Assembly: GCA_025175895.1 (NCBI GenBank)
Contig: CM046003.1
Coordinates: 49,346,335 to 49,410,334, forward strand
Origin: Wurfbainia villosa
Lineage: Eukaryota; Streptophyta; Magnoliopsida; Zingiberales; Zingiberaceae
Reading direction: 5' to 3'
Length of the DNA stretch: 64,000 bases
In this document: piece after piece, positions 21,290 through 33,439 of the stretch
Numbering within the stretch: the stretch's first letter is position 1
Layout of the letters: the number at the start of each line of letters is the position of its first letter
Notes under the pieces: generated by a model
Databases searched by the model: none
Told to the model about the DNA's origin: nothing
Seen by the model: only the letters and a program-made list of their open reading frames with translations
Translations under genes and position numbers: made by a program

Positions 21290-21840
21290 AGCATAGCATG
21301 TAAACATTCATAACATATAAGCAAACATAACATGTAACATATATGACATAAGCAACCATAACATGTAGCATATGTAACATAAGCAAACATAACATGCAAC
21401 ACATATAACATAAGCATGTAAACATTCATAACATATAAACAAACATAACATGTAACATATATAACATAAGCAACATATCATGGACATATATGACATAAGC
21501 AAACATACCATGTAACATATATATCATAAGCAACCATATCATGTAACATATATGACATAAGCAAACATAACATGTAACGTATGTAACATAAGCAAACATA
21601 ACATGCAACACATATAACATAAGCATGTAAACATTCATAACATATAAACAAACATAACATGTAACATATATAACATAAGCAACATATCATGGACATATAT
21701 GACATAAGCAAACATACCATGTAACATATATATCATAAGCAACCATATCATGTAACATATATGACATAAGCAAACATAACATGTAACGTATGTAACATAA
21801 GCAAACATAACATGCAACACATATAACATAAGCAATCATA
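21290..21840. repeat. Expanded CATAAC array in LTR3
   Basis: Two head-to-tail higher-order units start TAAGCATGTAAACATTC at 21411 and 21620 (209-bp period), plus a partial unit from 21290. LTR2 has one such full unit. Confidence 0.88.
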
Positions 21841-22718
21841 ACATAAAGGTATATGCAGGATGCTCTTCGAAAATATATATCATAGGTATTTGAACATAAC
21901 TCTCAACATATTGGGCCTGGCATTGTACCACATCATCATCATCATAGCGCGCATCCCTAAATAGACCCGAGGTAGCAAGTCTCGAACCTACTAGGTTATT
22001 AGGCCCTATCTTAGTCCGTCGACCTAGGGGTCATCATCATAACATAGAAGTCCATCCTAGGCCCGATCTTAGTCTGTCGGCCTAGGGCATCTAGGAGCCC
22101 ATCCCGTATTAGGCCCGATCTTAGTCCGTCGACCTAGGGGCAATCATAACATGAAGCCCATCCTAGGCCCGATCTTAGTCCGTCGGCCTAGGGCAACTTA
22201 GGAGCCCATCCCTTTGGACCTCGTTAGGGTCCTGGTACAAGTCATGCAGAAAGTAAAATACATACATGCTTCTTATCATAACATATCATATTTCATTTCA
22301 TAAACATATCATATTCCTTATCATGGCATATCATGTTTTTCTTCTTCATATCATAACATACTTCTTCTTCATAACATATCATATGGCTTTCATAACATAT
22401 TTCTTCTTCATAACATATCATATTCTTTTCATGCATATCATGTTCCTTCTTTATAAAACATCATACATTCATACAATTATGAGGTAATAAGCATAACATG
22501 ATCACAACATCACACACATATAAGCATGGCATAAGGTATAAACATCATGAACAATTATACATGGAATGACCTAAACTTCATGGAGTTCTATCAAAGTTTT
22601 AAACACCAAACAACTTATATATGGTCTAACTAACCACATGTTATTTCTTTAACACATAAAGAAAGGCATAGGACATGTTATCTTCTTCTAACATCAAACA
22701 TGGCATGAACTCATTTCA

Positions 22719-23060
22719 AACCTAACCTAGAGCATGTTATCTTCATCTAGCATCATTTAACATCACAAGTTAACATGAACTCACCTAAAGCATAAAACAC
22801 ATGTTAACCTAACCTAGAGCATGTTATCTTCATCTAGCATCATTTAACATCACAAGTTATCATGAACTCACCTAAAGCATAATACACATGTTAACTTAAC
22901 CTAGAGCATGTTATCTTCATCTAGCATCATTTAACATCACAAGTTATCATTAACTCACCTAAAGCATAAAACACATGTTAACCTAACCTAGAGCATGTTA
23001 TCTTCATCTAGCATCATTTAACATCACAAGTTATCATGAACTCACCTAAAGCATGACATA
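22719..23060. repeat. 87-bp minisatellite in LTR3 (4 copies)
   Basis: Starts at 22719, 22806, 22893 and 22980, an exact 87-bp period as in LTR2. Confidence 0.9.
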
Positions 23061-23842
23061 AAGAACACATTTGGGGTCTTGGACGAATGGTTCAAAAGGG
23101 GTTTCATGGATCAACCACTTAACTAACTCATCTAAAAATCCCTCATCTTCATATTAACACAAGATGTAGCATGGATCATCATGGTAAGCCCTAGTTATGG
23201 TCTTGTCCGAATGTTTCTTTGGGATTTTAGGGTTAAACTCTTAACCTAATCCATCTAGCATCCTAACATCATCATATTCATACAAGGTATGACATAGAAC
23301 TTCATTGAAAACTCAAGTAAAGGACTTGGATGAATGGTTCATGGAGAATTTGACATAACAACTTCAATCGAAAAGCTACTTGTATGCAGGTGAGGGGATA
23401 CTTACATCCTTCGCTTTGCTCTTAGTTGGAAGATGACCTAAGGGAAGCCAATCCTAGCCTTATTCTTGCTTGGATGAGTTTCGGACAAAGGATGAAAAGG
23501 GAGGGGAAATGGATCTCGGTGAGGAAGAAGATGAGAGGAGAGAAAAGCAATTTGATCACTCATGTCTCCTCATTTCCCCTATTTATTCACTTGAAGAGTC
23601 CCTTAGTCTCCCTTAACCCTAACTATAATTTCCCATATTCCTCTAATAGTACAACCCTGCTGGGCTTTTGGTTATTGGATGCATCTATAGGGCTTGGCTA
23701 TCTCTAGAGGTTTGGGGTTCAATTCCTAGGCCTTGCATCCTTTTTGGCTCATTTTCTTTTATTTTTGAAAGAGCCCACATAAAGCCCATCATAATCAACC
23801 AAAAATTCTTGTAAAATTGTTAGAAATTTTACGGGCATTACA

Positions 23843-24379
23843 CGACTGATCGGCAATTTCCAGCCCAGACAAAAGCTTTAAATGGAGTTCGTGGAGGAGG
23901 AAATCAATAAGGTTCTTTGTGGTGTTTTGGGGAGAGTTGCTGCTGCAATTCAGGGTCTCCAAGTGCTACTCGATCAACCTAGCAAGCAAGCATTCAAAAG
24001 AGTTGTGTGTAAAATTTTCTTTGCATCTCTTGTTGTATTTCATATTGTATTTGCTTGTTGTATTTAGTTTATTGTTGTAAACTATTGTACGAGGTTTCTC
24101 CACCTCCGACTTGTTTCGAGAAGGAGTGTTTATTAGTGGTGTGTGATTGGCATCGCTAGGGCTCGTTTTGAGCCCGATCCGTGGAGTAGGAACCTTGAAG
24201 TTCCGAACCACGTTACATCTTTGTCTTGTGGTTGTGTATTTGTATTTGTCTTTATATTGTACTTCTATATTGCGCTACATACTAACGATTGTGTAGAGAC
24301 AAACACGAACGATTTTCATCATGTACTAGCATGATGCTATTCACCCCCCCCCCCTCTAGCAGTCAACTTTTCCTCTACA
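23843..24379 (+). mobile_element. 3' fragment of a SIRE-like LTR
   Basis: Starts CGACTGATCGG, as if cut within CAGTCGACTGAT. It includes GCTTTAAATGGA, CAGGGTCTCCAAGTG and the TATTCACCCC...CTCTAGC end segment, closing in CTCTACA. The same features occur in reverse in the remnant at 57956-59515, so both belong to one LTR family. The left edge coincides with the end of Tekay LTR3, suggesting the array was inserted into this LTR. Confidence 0.72.
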
Positions 24380-26127
24380 TCTGGTGGGGTTGGAGGTGGT
24401 AGCCCCCAGGTCGCAGCCGTGTCGATCGCCATCGAGGCGGAGCATCGAGGCGGTCGAGTACTATACCGTAGGCCGATATAAATACTACTGGAGCATCAAC
24501 CAACGATCGAGGTCCGATCGATACTGCACCAATGGCTGAGGCTGAGACTGATACTACACCAACGGTTGATACTGAGGTCCTGATATAGAACTCTGCAACT
24601 CCGTAGGGGCACTAGAGTGCTCCTGTCCATGCATGGCTTATGCAGCAACTGCCGGGGGAGTCGTCCTTTGCTGGCGTTGCGAAGATTGGGATTTCTGGCC
24701 GCCTTGCTGAGGTCCCTTCTATCCGAACTGTCCTCCTTGCACAGACACTCCTAAAGCCAAATGCTGAGCCATCGGCGAACAATCTCGACTCTTGTGTTCA
24801 GGAAGTTTGCAGTAATAGAAAAATGACTGTGTCAGTGAATAAGCTGATATCATATGATCCCTGGACCCGCATCTAATACAGTGATTGTCATTAGAGGACT
24901 GCTTCCGGTTCTACTTGTTAGACTGGGAGCATCCTCACGAAGATCGTCCGATTTTATGGGGTTTGCCTGATGCCCCGGAAGCATTCTACCCTGTCTCACT
25001 GCGATCGCCTCGCTGCTGACCCGTAGCAGGCGGCTATTGGGCCTGAACTAAACTCTGAGCAAACTGTTTCCTTTTCTTTTCTACATTTATTCTCTACTGA
25101 GCCGACTCAATCAGAAGAGCTTGATCCAATGCCTCTCTATAAGAAGAATTTTCAAAACCTGCTAGCTTCACCTGAAGATGTCCGTCTAGACCCTGAACAA
25201 ACTGAAGCATGCGAGACCGGTCCTCAGCGACTAACTCCGGATAGAATTTGGCTAACCGATTAAATTCAGCATTATATTCCATCACCGTGTGATTGTTTTG
25301 TTGAAGATTCTAAAAAACTGGACGATGCGTCATCTAATAAGATAGTGGAAAATATTGGTTCTCGAAAACCTCTCTAAATTTTGCCCATGTTATTTGCTGC
25401 TCGCCTATAATCGCGTGCTGCGTGTCCCACCAGATTTCAGCCTCATCCCGTAAATGGTAGGCTGCAAGCTCTGCCTTCTCCCACTTGGAGCAAGCCATGT
25501 AGAAAAAGGTCCACTCCATAGTCTCTATCCAGGATTGAGCCACCCTCGGATCTGTCTCTCCGCGGAAGAGCGTGAATCGGCCTTTCACCGACTCCGCCAA
25601 GGCTGGGATCCGAGTTCGTGTCATAGTCACATCAGCAGGATGAGTAGGGATCACCGCGGGAGCTGGAGGAACCATTGGAATTGGTGCGGCTGCATAAGCA
25701 GGGGTAGGTACTGAGAAAGGGGCGACCGATACTGTTTGTGGGGCTATCGGGTATGCAGTAGCAGGCACCACTGGCGGAGGTGTCGCATATCCCGTATGCA
25801 CTGCTGGAGGAGTTGCATGGTATGTAGCAGCAGGAGCTACCGATGGTACCTCCGGGTGTACAGTAGTAGGTGGTGTCGGGGATACTGCAGGATATGTTGG
25901 AGTGGGTACCACTGGTGGTACAGTGAATACCATAGAAGTGGGTATCTCTGAAGGAGGAACCGTCGGGACTGAGGGCCCAATACACCCGCTACACCATGTG
26001 AAGTCTGACCCTGATCGACAAGCTCATTCTCCATAGACCTTTCTGGCAACTCCATCGCCAGAGATCACAATGTCCTCTTGCGTGGCTGCCCTACACCACG
26101 TCTCGGTGCGAGAACACGCCCCCTCAT
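24380..26127 (-). pseudogene. G2 chromovirus gag (copy a), truncated at PR linker
   Basis: Capsid/nucleocapsid precursor of a Gypsy chromovirus. The likely start is the minus-strand ATG at 26127 (MRGRVLAPRRGVGQPRKRTL), followed by a stop and frameshifts. A Pro/Ala/Val-rich stretch (about 25933-25660, VPPVVPTPTYPAVSP type) precedes the retrotrans_gag domain (about 25650-25100), with GETDPRVAQSWIETMEWTFF and AEIWWDTQ. A degraded zinc knuckle (YYCKLPEHKSRDC, first Cys lost) is near 24810. Past 24600 only fragments match copy b (39810-40130). At 24380 the sequence changes to a SIRE-like LTR, so PR, RT, INT and the 3' LTR of this copy are missing. Confidence 0.83.
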
Positions 26128-26391
26128 TTCATATCTGTTAAATTATTACCCAAGTATTACTATAGGTAGAAAATCAATAATTTCACCTGTTAGCCATCTG
26201 GAGATGTCCCGTCGCCACCAAGTCCCTAATAGATCTTGTCGAAATATGACTCCAAAATGTCCGCAATGCCAAATCGACGGAAATCCGTAAAAATCCTAAA
26301 GCACAAGTTGACCTACCAAACGTGGCGAACTCCGAAAACCCAAAAACCCTTAGTAACTCGGAACCTAGCTAGGCTTTGATACCAAATAAAT
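26128..26391 (-). other. G2 (copy a) leader and primer site
   Basis: Non-coding leader. TTTGGTATCAAAGC on the minus strand (26373-26386) is a one-base variant of the tRNA-Met primer site, a few bases from the LTR. Confidence 0.7.
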
Positions 26392-29163
26392 TTTCACGCC
26401 CCGAGAGGAGGTACTTGTCCGACGAAAATCAAACAGCACCTCCCCTGTACTGTGGAGAATTGAAACTTGTATACAAACCCAACACAACCCACTATACATC
26501 TGCCAATATGGCCGGAACATAAAACACCAAAATACATATAATATATGGGCATCAAGCCAACAACCAAAGTAAATAAGAAGCTTAAAACCTCTAGACATAC
26601 CTATTCTGCCATCTGAGCAGGAATACACAACCACACACAAAACCAAAACAAATCGAACAAAAAGTCCATAAGTACATAATCAAGTACCACCAAAGCAACC
26701 ACGAGTATAAAATACTACAAGTTTAAAACATAGAGTACTAGTGATAAAAATACGAAAAACTGAAATCAAAATAACAGAGTCATCAAATAAAGGGACTTCA
26801 ACTCGACCCTCCGGAAGGCTTCATCCTGAAATAAAATAGATATCAACAGAGTGAGTAAAGCTTAGAAGATATCTAATAGTCATGCATAGTAAACTATAAG
26901 TAGCAATAATAATCATGCTGGTATAGTTTTTCGACAAAAATACATACCTGAAACTGTGCATACCAGAATCACCTATGCAGACATAAGATACATCCATACA
27001 AGCAGATGTAGAATCACCAAAACAAACTACAAAATACCTCCTGTATGTGCATGACAATCATATGCAACAAGCAATGGATATAGTAAAAGCGTATGCACAT
27101 GATGCAATGACATGTGTCACCCCTGATGCTAGTCAAGCCACCAACATGTCATGTGTGTCAGCCGAGTGGGTAGAGTTGTGACAACTGTGCACTCTTCTAT
27201 CACTACACCTATGTGACCGAGTGGACAGGATGCTGGCGGAGTATAACCCTCCTACCCCATGTATATATATGGGGGACATCACCTTGTCTCATCTCCTCGT
27301 CTCATAACAAAGGAGGGATCCCTGTCTACTACCATGCCGCAATACTAATATCCTGAGCGACCATCATGGAGCCCTGACAGAGTAACTACACACACCCTCC
27401 TAAAATACTACAAACTCACGAGTGGTTGTGTGTGTAGATAATGTAACTGACGATGGGCTCAACTACCAAGTAGTATCACCTCCTACCGAGGAGCTGATGA
27501 TCGCCAGTCATGCAATAATGCAAGATGGTGCATGTCACTAATGCACGATACACCTGTCAATCCATGGCTACCTATGGTATGTACCAATAGGAGCCCATAT
27601 CAAATAACCTAAGTACATAAGTCTATGTACACATGCAAGGTATATCCATTATTCATTCAATGCCCAGTATGTAAGGTATGTCACTACTCTTAGTGCCAAA
27701 TAAACAAATGACAAGTATCAAAATGATAGAGCATCAATATAATAAGCATATGAAAAGGCTACAACACGTACTAGGTAGTGACATACCAGGGCAGTTAAAA
27801 GCATAGAAAACTATTACTAGCTATAGTAAACGATGTACAACAATATGACAATATCTAAAAGAAGATAAGTCAAAGATCCCCACCTGCTATGAAGAATACC
27901 AACTGTCTTTACGCTTGTGGACCTGTCTCGTGACCGAAACCTGCATATAACATAATTACCATTAAGTTCTAGCACACATGACAATAATTAAATCAGATCC
28001 TACATCTCTCTTGTAACCATCTCAATTTACCAACTACAAATTTAAAATCCCAATTAACAACCCTTTACAACTCACACAACTCACCTTCACCGCCACCACA
28101 ACCCATCAATGACCACTCCTTCACAATTGGCACAGCTTTAAAGCCCCTCCATGGCCAAAGATAACCCTATTCACAGTCCTCCCCATCTTCACAGAACACG
28201 CACCACCCATAACCGACCAAAATTTCCAACCCACAATCGTGCACCACCCCCTTCTCACTCAGCCACAGCCGAGCAACTCCCATAGAACATCACATCCAAC
28301 CCAAAATTGACAACAACAAAGGAAAGAAGGAGATGGATCATGCTTACCAGCCCTAGCAACTCCACCAGCGGTAATCCTTCCCAAATCTCTATTTTGTACA
28401 CCAGAAAAGCCACTGCCAAATAATGGATCACGCTCAGTGAAGGAAGTAACAGTCGTCCAAGATAAGAAGAGGAGCAGCTCTTACCTACTCCGGTGACACT
28501 CGACCAGAAGGGTAGCTCCCACACCGGCGACAATCTCTACCCGACTGCCCTAATCCCACACGCAGAAAGTCTAGCTCCGGCGAAGATCGTGGAGAATGAC
28601 CTCCAGTCGAAGCATTGCCAACGTCGACTCCCAGCTGCGCGCCCCTTCACCGCTGGCATGTCCGTGGCCTCATCAAGGTGGGTCACCGCCACTTGCCATG
28701 AGGAGGAAGATCGAGAGGAAAGGGAAGGGCGTTTGGCAGCTGCTCGCTTTGGAGAAGAAGAGAAGGCGAAGAAGCCAGCGATGAGGAGGAGAGGAACCGT
28801 GTCGAGAAGGAAAATGGGAGAAGAAAAATGCTCGGGACTTAAATGATCAGTGATGGGAAACCGAAGAAACGGAAAGGATCGGGAATAGGAGGGCTGCGGA
28901 AAAATAAAATGAAGGAAGATTAATAAAACCTAAACCTAGGTTTGATATATATATAACTTGGGTTAATTAATCCCATTTAACTCCTCATAAGAAGATAAAC
29001 CAAATAGACCTTGTAAAAGCCTATTAAATTTTTCCCCATAAAATATCATAGAAACTCCATTTAAACCCAGAAAAATTTCTAAAAACTTCCTGTAAAAATT
29101 CTATAAGGTAATTTCTTAATTAAAAAGGGTATTTATTATTATTTTATTTTTAGATATCTTACA
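26392..29163 (-). repeat. G2 5' LTR (copy a)
   Basis: Plus-strand limits are TTTCACGCCCCGAGAG (canonical TGTCACGCC) and GATATCTTACA, about 2.77 kb, matching LTRs at 33440 and 61851. A possible TATA (TATATATAT) lies near 28944-28959 on the minus strand. Open frames such as 28493-28846 are in the LTR and have no domain. The right end joins SIRE-like pol exactly at the LTR terminus, indicating insertion into that element. Confidence 0.85.
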
Positions 29164-30772
29164 GATTCAAATCTAGGAGTTAGAACTCGAGCATCCTATA
29201 GAAATGTAAGTCAAATTTCACTCATATCTAAAATCGAACCTAAAACCATAGAACAAGCTCTTCTTGACCCAGATTGGATCATTGTCATGCAAGAAGAATT
29301 AGCTCAATTCACTAGGAGTCAAGTTTGAAAATTAGTACCCCCACCTAAAAGAAAAACAATCATAGGAACAAGATGGATATTTCGGAATAAACTTGATGAC
29401 AAAGGTGAAGTTATAAGGAATAAAGCTAGATTAGTAGCAAAAGGATTTAGTCAAGTAGAGATGTTGGATTATGATGAAACCTATGCACCCATAGCTAGAC
29501 TTGAATCAATTAGAATGCTGCTAGCCTATGTTGCACATCGAGGATTTAAATTATTTCAAATGGACGTCAAGTCAAAATTTCTGAATGAATTTATCAAAGA
29601 AGAGGTGTATGTTAGCCAATCACTAGGATTTGAAAATTTAGACCAAACTAACCATGTACTTAAACTTAGAAAATCCCTATATAGATTAAAGCAAGAACCT
29701 AGGGCTTGGTATGAAAGACTATCTATTTATCTAAAATCTAAAGGATTTAATCAAGGATTAATTGCCCCAACTTTATTCGTAAAAATTGTAGGAAAAGGAA
29801 TATTTATAACACAAATCTATGTAGATGATATAATATTTGGAACAACAAACACAACACTTCTAAATGAATTTATTTCACTAATGGAAAGTGAGTTTGAGAT
29901 GAGTTTAGTAGGTGAACTCACTTTCTTCTTAGGCTTACAAATAAAACAAACAAGAGAAGGAATCTATATGCATCAACATAAATATGCTAAGGAGTTAATT
30001 AGTAAGTTTGGAATGCAAAATGCTAAAGAAATTAATACACCTATGACAACTAATGTAAACATTGGAGATGATTTAGAAGGAAAAACTATAGATTTAAAAT
30101 ACTATAGGAGTGCAATAGGTAGCCTTCTGTACTTAACTTCAAGCTGACCTGATATACTTTTTGCAGTAAGTATGTGTGCTAGATTTCAATCTTTTGCCAA
30201 AGAATTGCACCTAACCTTAGTAAAAAGAATCTTTAGATATATAAAAGGAACACAAAATGTTGGAATCTAATACCCTAGGTCAAATGAGTTTGAACTAATC
30301 AACTACTCTGACTCAGATTTTGCTGGTAGGAAACTCGATAGAAAACTCGATAGGAAAAATATGAGTGGCTACTGCCAACTTCTAGGATCAAGTCTAGTTA
30401 GTTGGTGTAGTAGAAAACAATATTATATTGCTTTGTCTACTATTGAAGCAGAATATGTAGCATGAGTGAGTGTGTAGCTCAACTTCTTTCTGTGAAGCAC
30501 ACTCTAAAAGATTTCCAACTAAACTTTAGTAATACCAAATTCATGATTGATAATATTAGTTCAATTAATCTAACTAAAAATCCTATATATCATTCTAGGA
30601 CTAAACACATAGAAGTAAAACACTATTTTATAAGAGAACATGTAGCTAATAGAGACGTAAAACTTGAATATGTGGAATCTAAATCAAACCTAGCAGATAT
30701 TTTTACTAAACCATTGCCTAAAATAGAGTTTAGTTTGCTTAGACGAAAACTAGGTATGTGCGTAGTAGAGTA
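29164..30772 (+). pseudogene. SIRE-like Copia RT-RNase H, with stops
   Basis: Copies element RNA to DNA in intact relatives. The visible part starts just before RT: ALLDPDWIIVMQEEL (about 29255), RWIFRNKLDDKGEV, then QMDVKSKFLN (usually KTAFLNG) and the catalytic YVDDIIFG at 29818-29841. RNase H shows YSDSDFAG, STIEAEYVA and the terminal NLADIFTKPLPK region (about 30690-30720). In-frame stops interrupt it: TGA near 29326 (likely from Trp), TGA near 30145 (likely from Arg CGA), TAA near 30268 and TGA/TAG near 30465-30477. Integrase is missing on the left. Most stops fit C-to-T decay. Confidence 0.9.
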
Positions 30773-31483
30773 GGAATTATTTTTACTTACTATTTATTAT
30801 TTTCTTTTATGCTACATGGAACTAGCATAGGACTTACCTTGGAAAGCATGAGCCTATAGTTTTAGGGAGCCAATACATCTCACAACACATAGGTTTAATG
30901 TGATTATGTACTAAGCCACGTAGAGGGTCGTGAGATGTTAGGACCTTACTCTTGATTCCAGATGTAGAACAAGTGCATCGATATGAATCATGGAGTATAA
31001 TTTTTTCAAAGTAAACATCTCTAACATAGGCTTATTGATTATCTAATATCAATTGAGTCAGGACTGAGTTGAACATGCTTTTAAGGATAATTTATTAGAT
31101 GAGTTATTTTGAAAATATTACTTTACAAATAGGACACATGCTTGGATTCATAAAGGTATTTAATTATTTCTTTCATCATGTGAACTGGTATAGTGCTTTC
31201 TCGAAAAGCTAGTTAGAGTTTGAAATTCACAAGATTCTTTTACTTTACATATGTGGTTAACATTAATCTTAGAAAAGCACCCCTTATAAAATTATTTTTG
31301 ATATATAGCAAAGGAGGAGAGAGGTGAAAGTTAAGAGGTTAACTATTTTTTCGAACAGTTAAGAACTTAGTATTTATTTTTCAAAACTCACCTAGGGTTA
31401 AGGGGGAGATAACCTCTAGGGGGAGGTTTTGAAAAATGTTAATGCTTACTATTCTCTTAACTTTCAATTGATTTGCCATAGAT
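30773..31483 (+). other. 3' non-coding region of SIRE-like element
   Basis: AT-rich and without a supported ORF. It has an internal GGGGGAG tract near 31401-31425 before the terminal polypurine tract, as in the gag-only element at 5150-5340. Confidence 0.55.
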
Positions 31484-31497
31484 CAAAAGGGGGAGAT
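31484..31497 (+). other. Polypurine tract of SIRE-like element
   Basis: CAAAAGGGGGAGAT immediately upstream of the LTR start TGTTGGTGCAGGG. Confidence 0.85.
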
Positions 31498-31724
31498 TGT
31501 TGGTGCAGGGCCACCAGATAATCGAACCTAGGTTTTGATAATGGCAAAGATTCAAAGTTAAGCTATTTTGTTATCTCATATGTTATGATGAGTGTGCAGG
31601 TAATGTAATAGCCTTTGTTAAGGTCGAAGACGTCAGGAGAATCTCAAGAAGTCGAGAAACCTCGATGGTCGAATGAACGGGCACTAGGAGAATCTCGATG
31701 GGACGAGAAACCCCGATGGTTGGT
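31498..31724 (+). repeat. Start of SIRE-like 3' LTR, truncated
   Basis: TGTTGGTGCAGGGCCACC... aligns with the start of the solo LTR at 16855 (TAATCGAACCT, TTTTGAT-ATGGCAAAGA). It is cut at about 31724 by another LTR. Confidence 0.82.
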
Positions 31725-33439
31725 TGTGATGTAATGAGAGGTGTCCTAAGGCAATCACCTTAGAAGTCATTAATAAAATTCACTATTTGAGTATATATTA
31801 TCTATGTATTTGATTGGATCTTAAACTCATGTACTGAAGTCCGCAATATGATGCATAGCATGAGAGAAATTGTGATTGGATCACAATTAATGGGTATCTC
31901 ATCATGTGTAAATATGCAAGTATTGAAACTAACCCTAGTCGATGAATTGATGAGATTGGACATCATCAATTCTGTAAGACTAGCAGATGTTTTGCTCCTT
32001 GGTTTGTCCAAACATTCGATACTCAGTGAATGAAATCATAGGGATGCTGAGAATGAACATGTGGATGCTAGTTATGGTAACTAGTTCATTGGAGTGACCT
32101 GCTATGAGACTTCATATGGTTCTATATGTCATTGAAGATCTCATTGCAGCTTGAGTGCCAGCTTCCTTAGACTTGAGGTATTCAAGCACCTTGATCATGG
32201 TGCCTAGTACTTTGACTTCTTCACAGCAATCTACATAGTAGGTGTAACTCCGGGATGATTGGGTATAAGCCAAAGTGATCGAAGGTGTTTGAATAGCCCA
32301 CAGAGGATTCACGACTCCTGATAAAGGAAATGTGTACCCTAGGCCTCTTGTCAGGATTGTTACTTAGAAGTCTCTAGCCAGAGCAAGCATGTTAAGAAGA
32401 TGGTCTTCTTGGAAATATGAAGGAGTAACTTGAATTCACAGGACAAGGAAATTAACTTAGGCTAGGTGTGACATAGTCAGTCTAGTGGGGACGAACACAA
32501 AGACCATGTCTTGAACCAAGTGGGTATAAGATGAGTGAAAGGAATAAGGCATGAACAACTGAAGCTGCTGAAGGGTTCAAAAAATGTTCTGAAGTCGATT
32601 TAGACTTTCCGATCAATTGAGGGTCATGATGTACTGCTTGGTGCCACTCATGATCTATTCATAATTAAGGGGTTAATTATGAATGGCCAACATAACCGAG
32701 AACCTATTGGGTCACACGCACTACGGGTGATTTCGAGATGTAAAACAAGTCTGAGAATGAGATTCTCGTTGAGAGAGGACATGTCTAGTTGGACCTGACC
32801 AAGGGGGTGCGAAACGGAGGCTATGGAACCTCCTATGACTTTGTTGGACTTGACACGACCATATCGCACCTAAACGAAGTCAAATGGACCATACAGAGCC
32901 TCACATAGTCATTCCTAACTTAGCATGGGTCATGCCTAGCTCTGGTAAAAAAACGGCTGAAACTGGGTTGTGCCCAAAAGGACACATGACTAGGTCGTGT
33001 GTCCTAGCACAGTTGTGCCTTTTGATCCACACGGTCGTGTCACGGTTCCGCCGATTTTGGAGATTTCTCTTTATATAAATTTTCTGGGTTGTTCTTATCA
33101 TAATTATGGGATAATTATGGTAAAATATGTTTCGTTTAAGCCTCCTAAGATGACCTAATCTAGAGATCTATAAATAGATCCCTTGATAATCTTTGGATTA
33201 GAGTTGTTTTAGGTTTTTCCCCTTGGTAGCCATCTTTCCTCTCTCCTCTTCTCTCGTCTCCGTCGGTTGGCTAGCATCAATCGGAGACAAAGCCTTGCTG
33301 CTCTAAGAGTTATCTCAGGTGATCCCAGCATGGATATTGATAGAGGCAAGGCTTGTTCGTCTTGCTTGTGGTTTTGACGGATTCAAAAGAATCTCGAAGG
33401 TATAACTTCTCCTTCTCCTTGTGTGTTTTCATGTGATTA
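31725..33439 (+). repeat. Old Copia LTR of the CopI family, truncated at right
   Basis: Matches, in opposite orientation and with many differences, the CopI LTRs at 46063-48251 and 53220-55410. Shared elements include GTCCTAAGGCAATC, GATTGGATCTTAAACTCA, the GTGATTGGATCACAA segment and CTTTGG-TTAATTATAGG-type runs. It starts TGTGATGTAATGAGAG and stops at 33439, about 0.4-0.5 kb short of the expected end, where the G2 LTR begins. Chance open frames inside are not genes. Confidence 0.72.

Larger units (their letters stand above)
9456..23842 (-). mobile_element. Tekay-like tandem array: LTR-internal-LTR-internal-LTR
   Basis: Three LTRs (9456-10651 truncated, 13643-16806, 20878-23842) alternate with two internal regions (10652-13642 and 16807-20877), all read on the minus strand, with the middle LTR shared. 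LTR ends are TGTAACGCCCG... and ...GCGTGACA; tRNA-Met primer sites lie next to LTR2 and LTR3. Both internal regions have the same deletion joining the gag N-terminus to RT and the same loss of the RT catalytic box. This shows duplication, probably by unequal recombination, of one defective element rather than two independent insertions. Confidence 0.88.
20878..23842 (-). repeat. Tekay LTR3 (5' LTR of unit 2)
   Basis: Limits are TGTCACGCCCGCCC and ACGGGCATTACA, about 2.97 kb. Compared with LTR2 it has one extra ~209-bp unit in the CATAAC array (21411-21828), the same four 87-bp units (from 22719) and only about two of the 124-bp units (23076-23200 onward). The right edge abuts a SIRE-like LTR fragment that starts within a CAGTCGACTG-type motif. 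Confidence 0.9.
29164..31724 (+). mobile_element. SIRE-like Copia element, 3' half
   Basis: RT and RNase H (29164-30772), non-coding tail, polypurine tract (31484-31497) and the first 227 bp of a 3' LTR (31498-31724). The 5' half is replaced by the G2 (copy a) LTR on the left. The LTR is cut on the right by an older Copia LTR at about 31725. Confidence 0.83.

Noticed and set aside
25454..25951. Plus-strand ORFs opposite the G2 gag
   Set aside because: Shadow frames of the Pro/Ala-rich gag on the minus strand.
28493..28846. 117-codon open frame on the plus strand
   Set aside because: Lies in G2 LTR (copy a), antisense to the element, with low-complexity charged sequence and no conservation as a frame in the other G2 LTRs.
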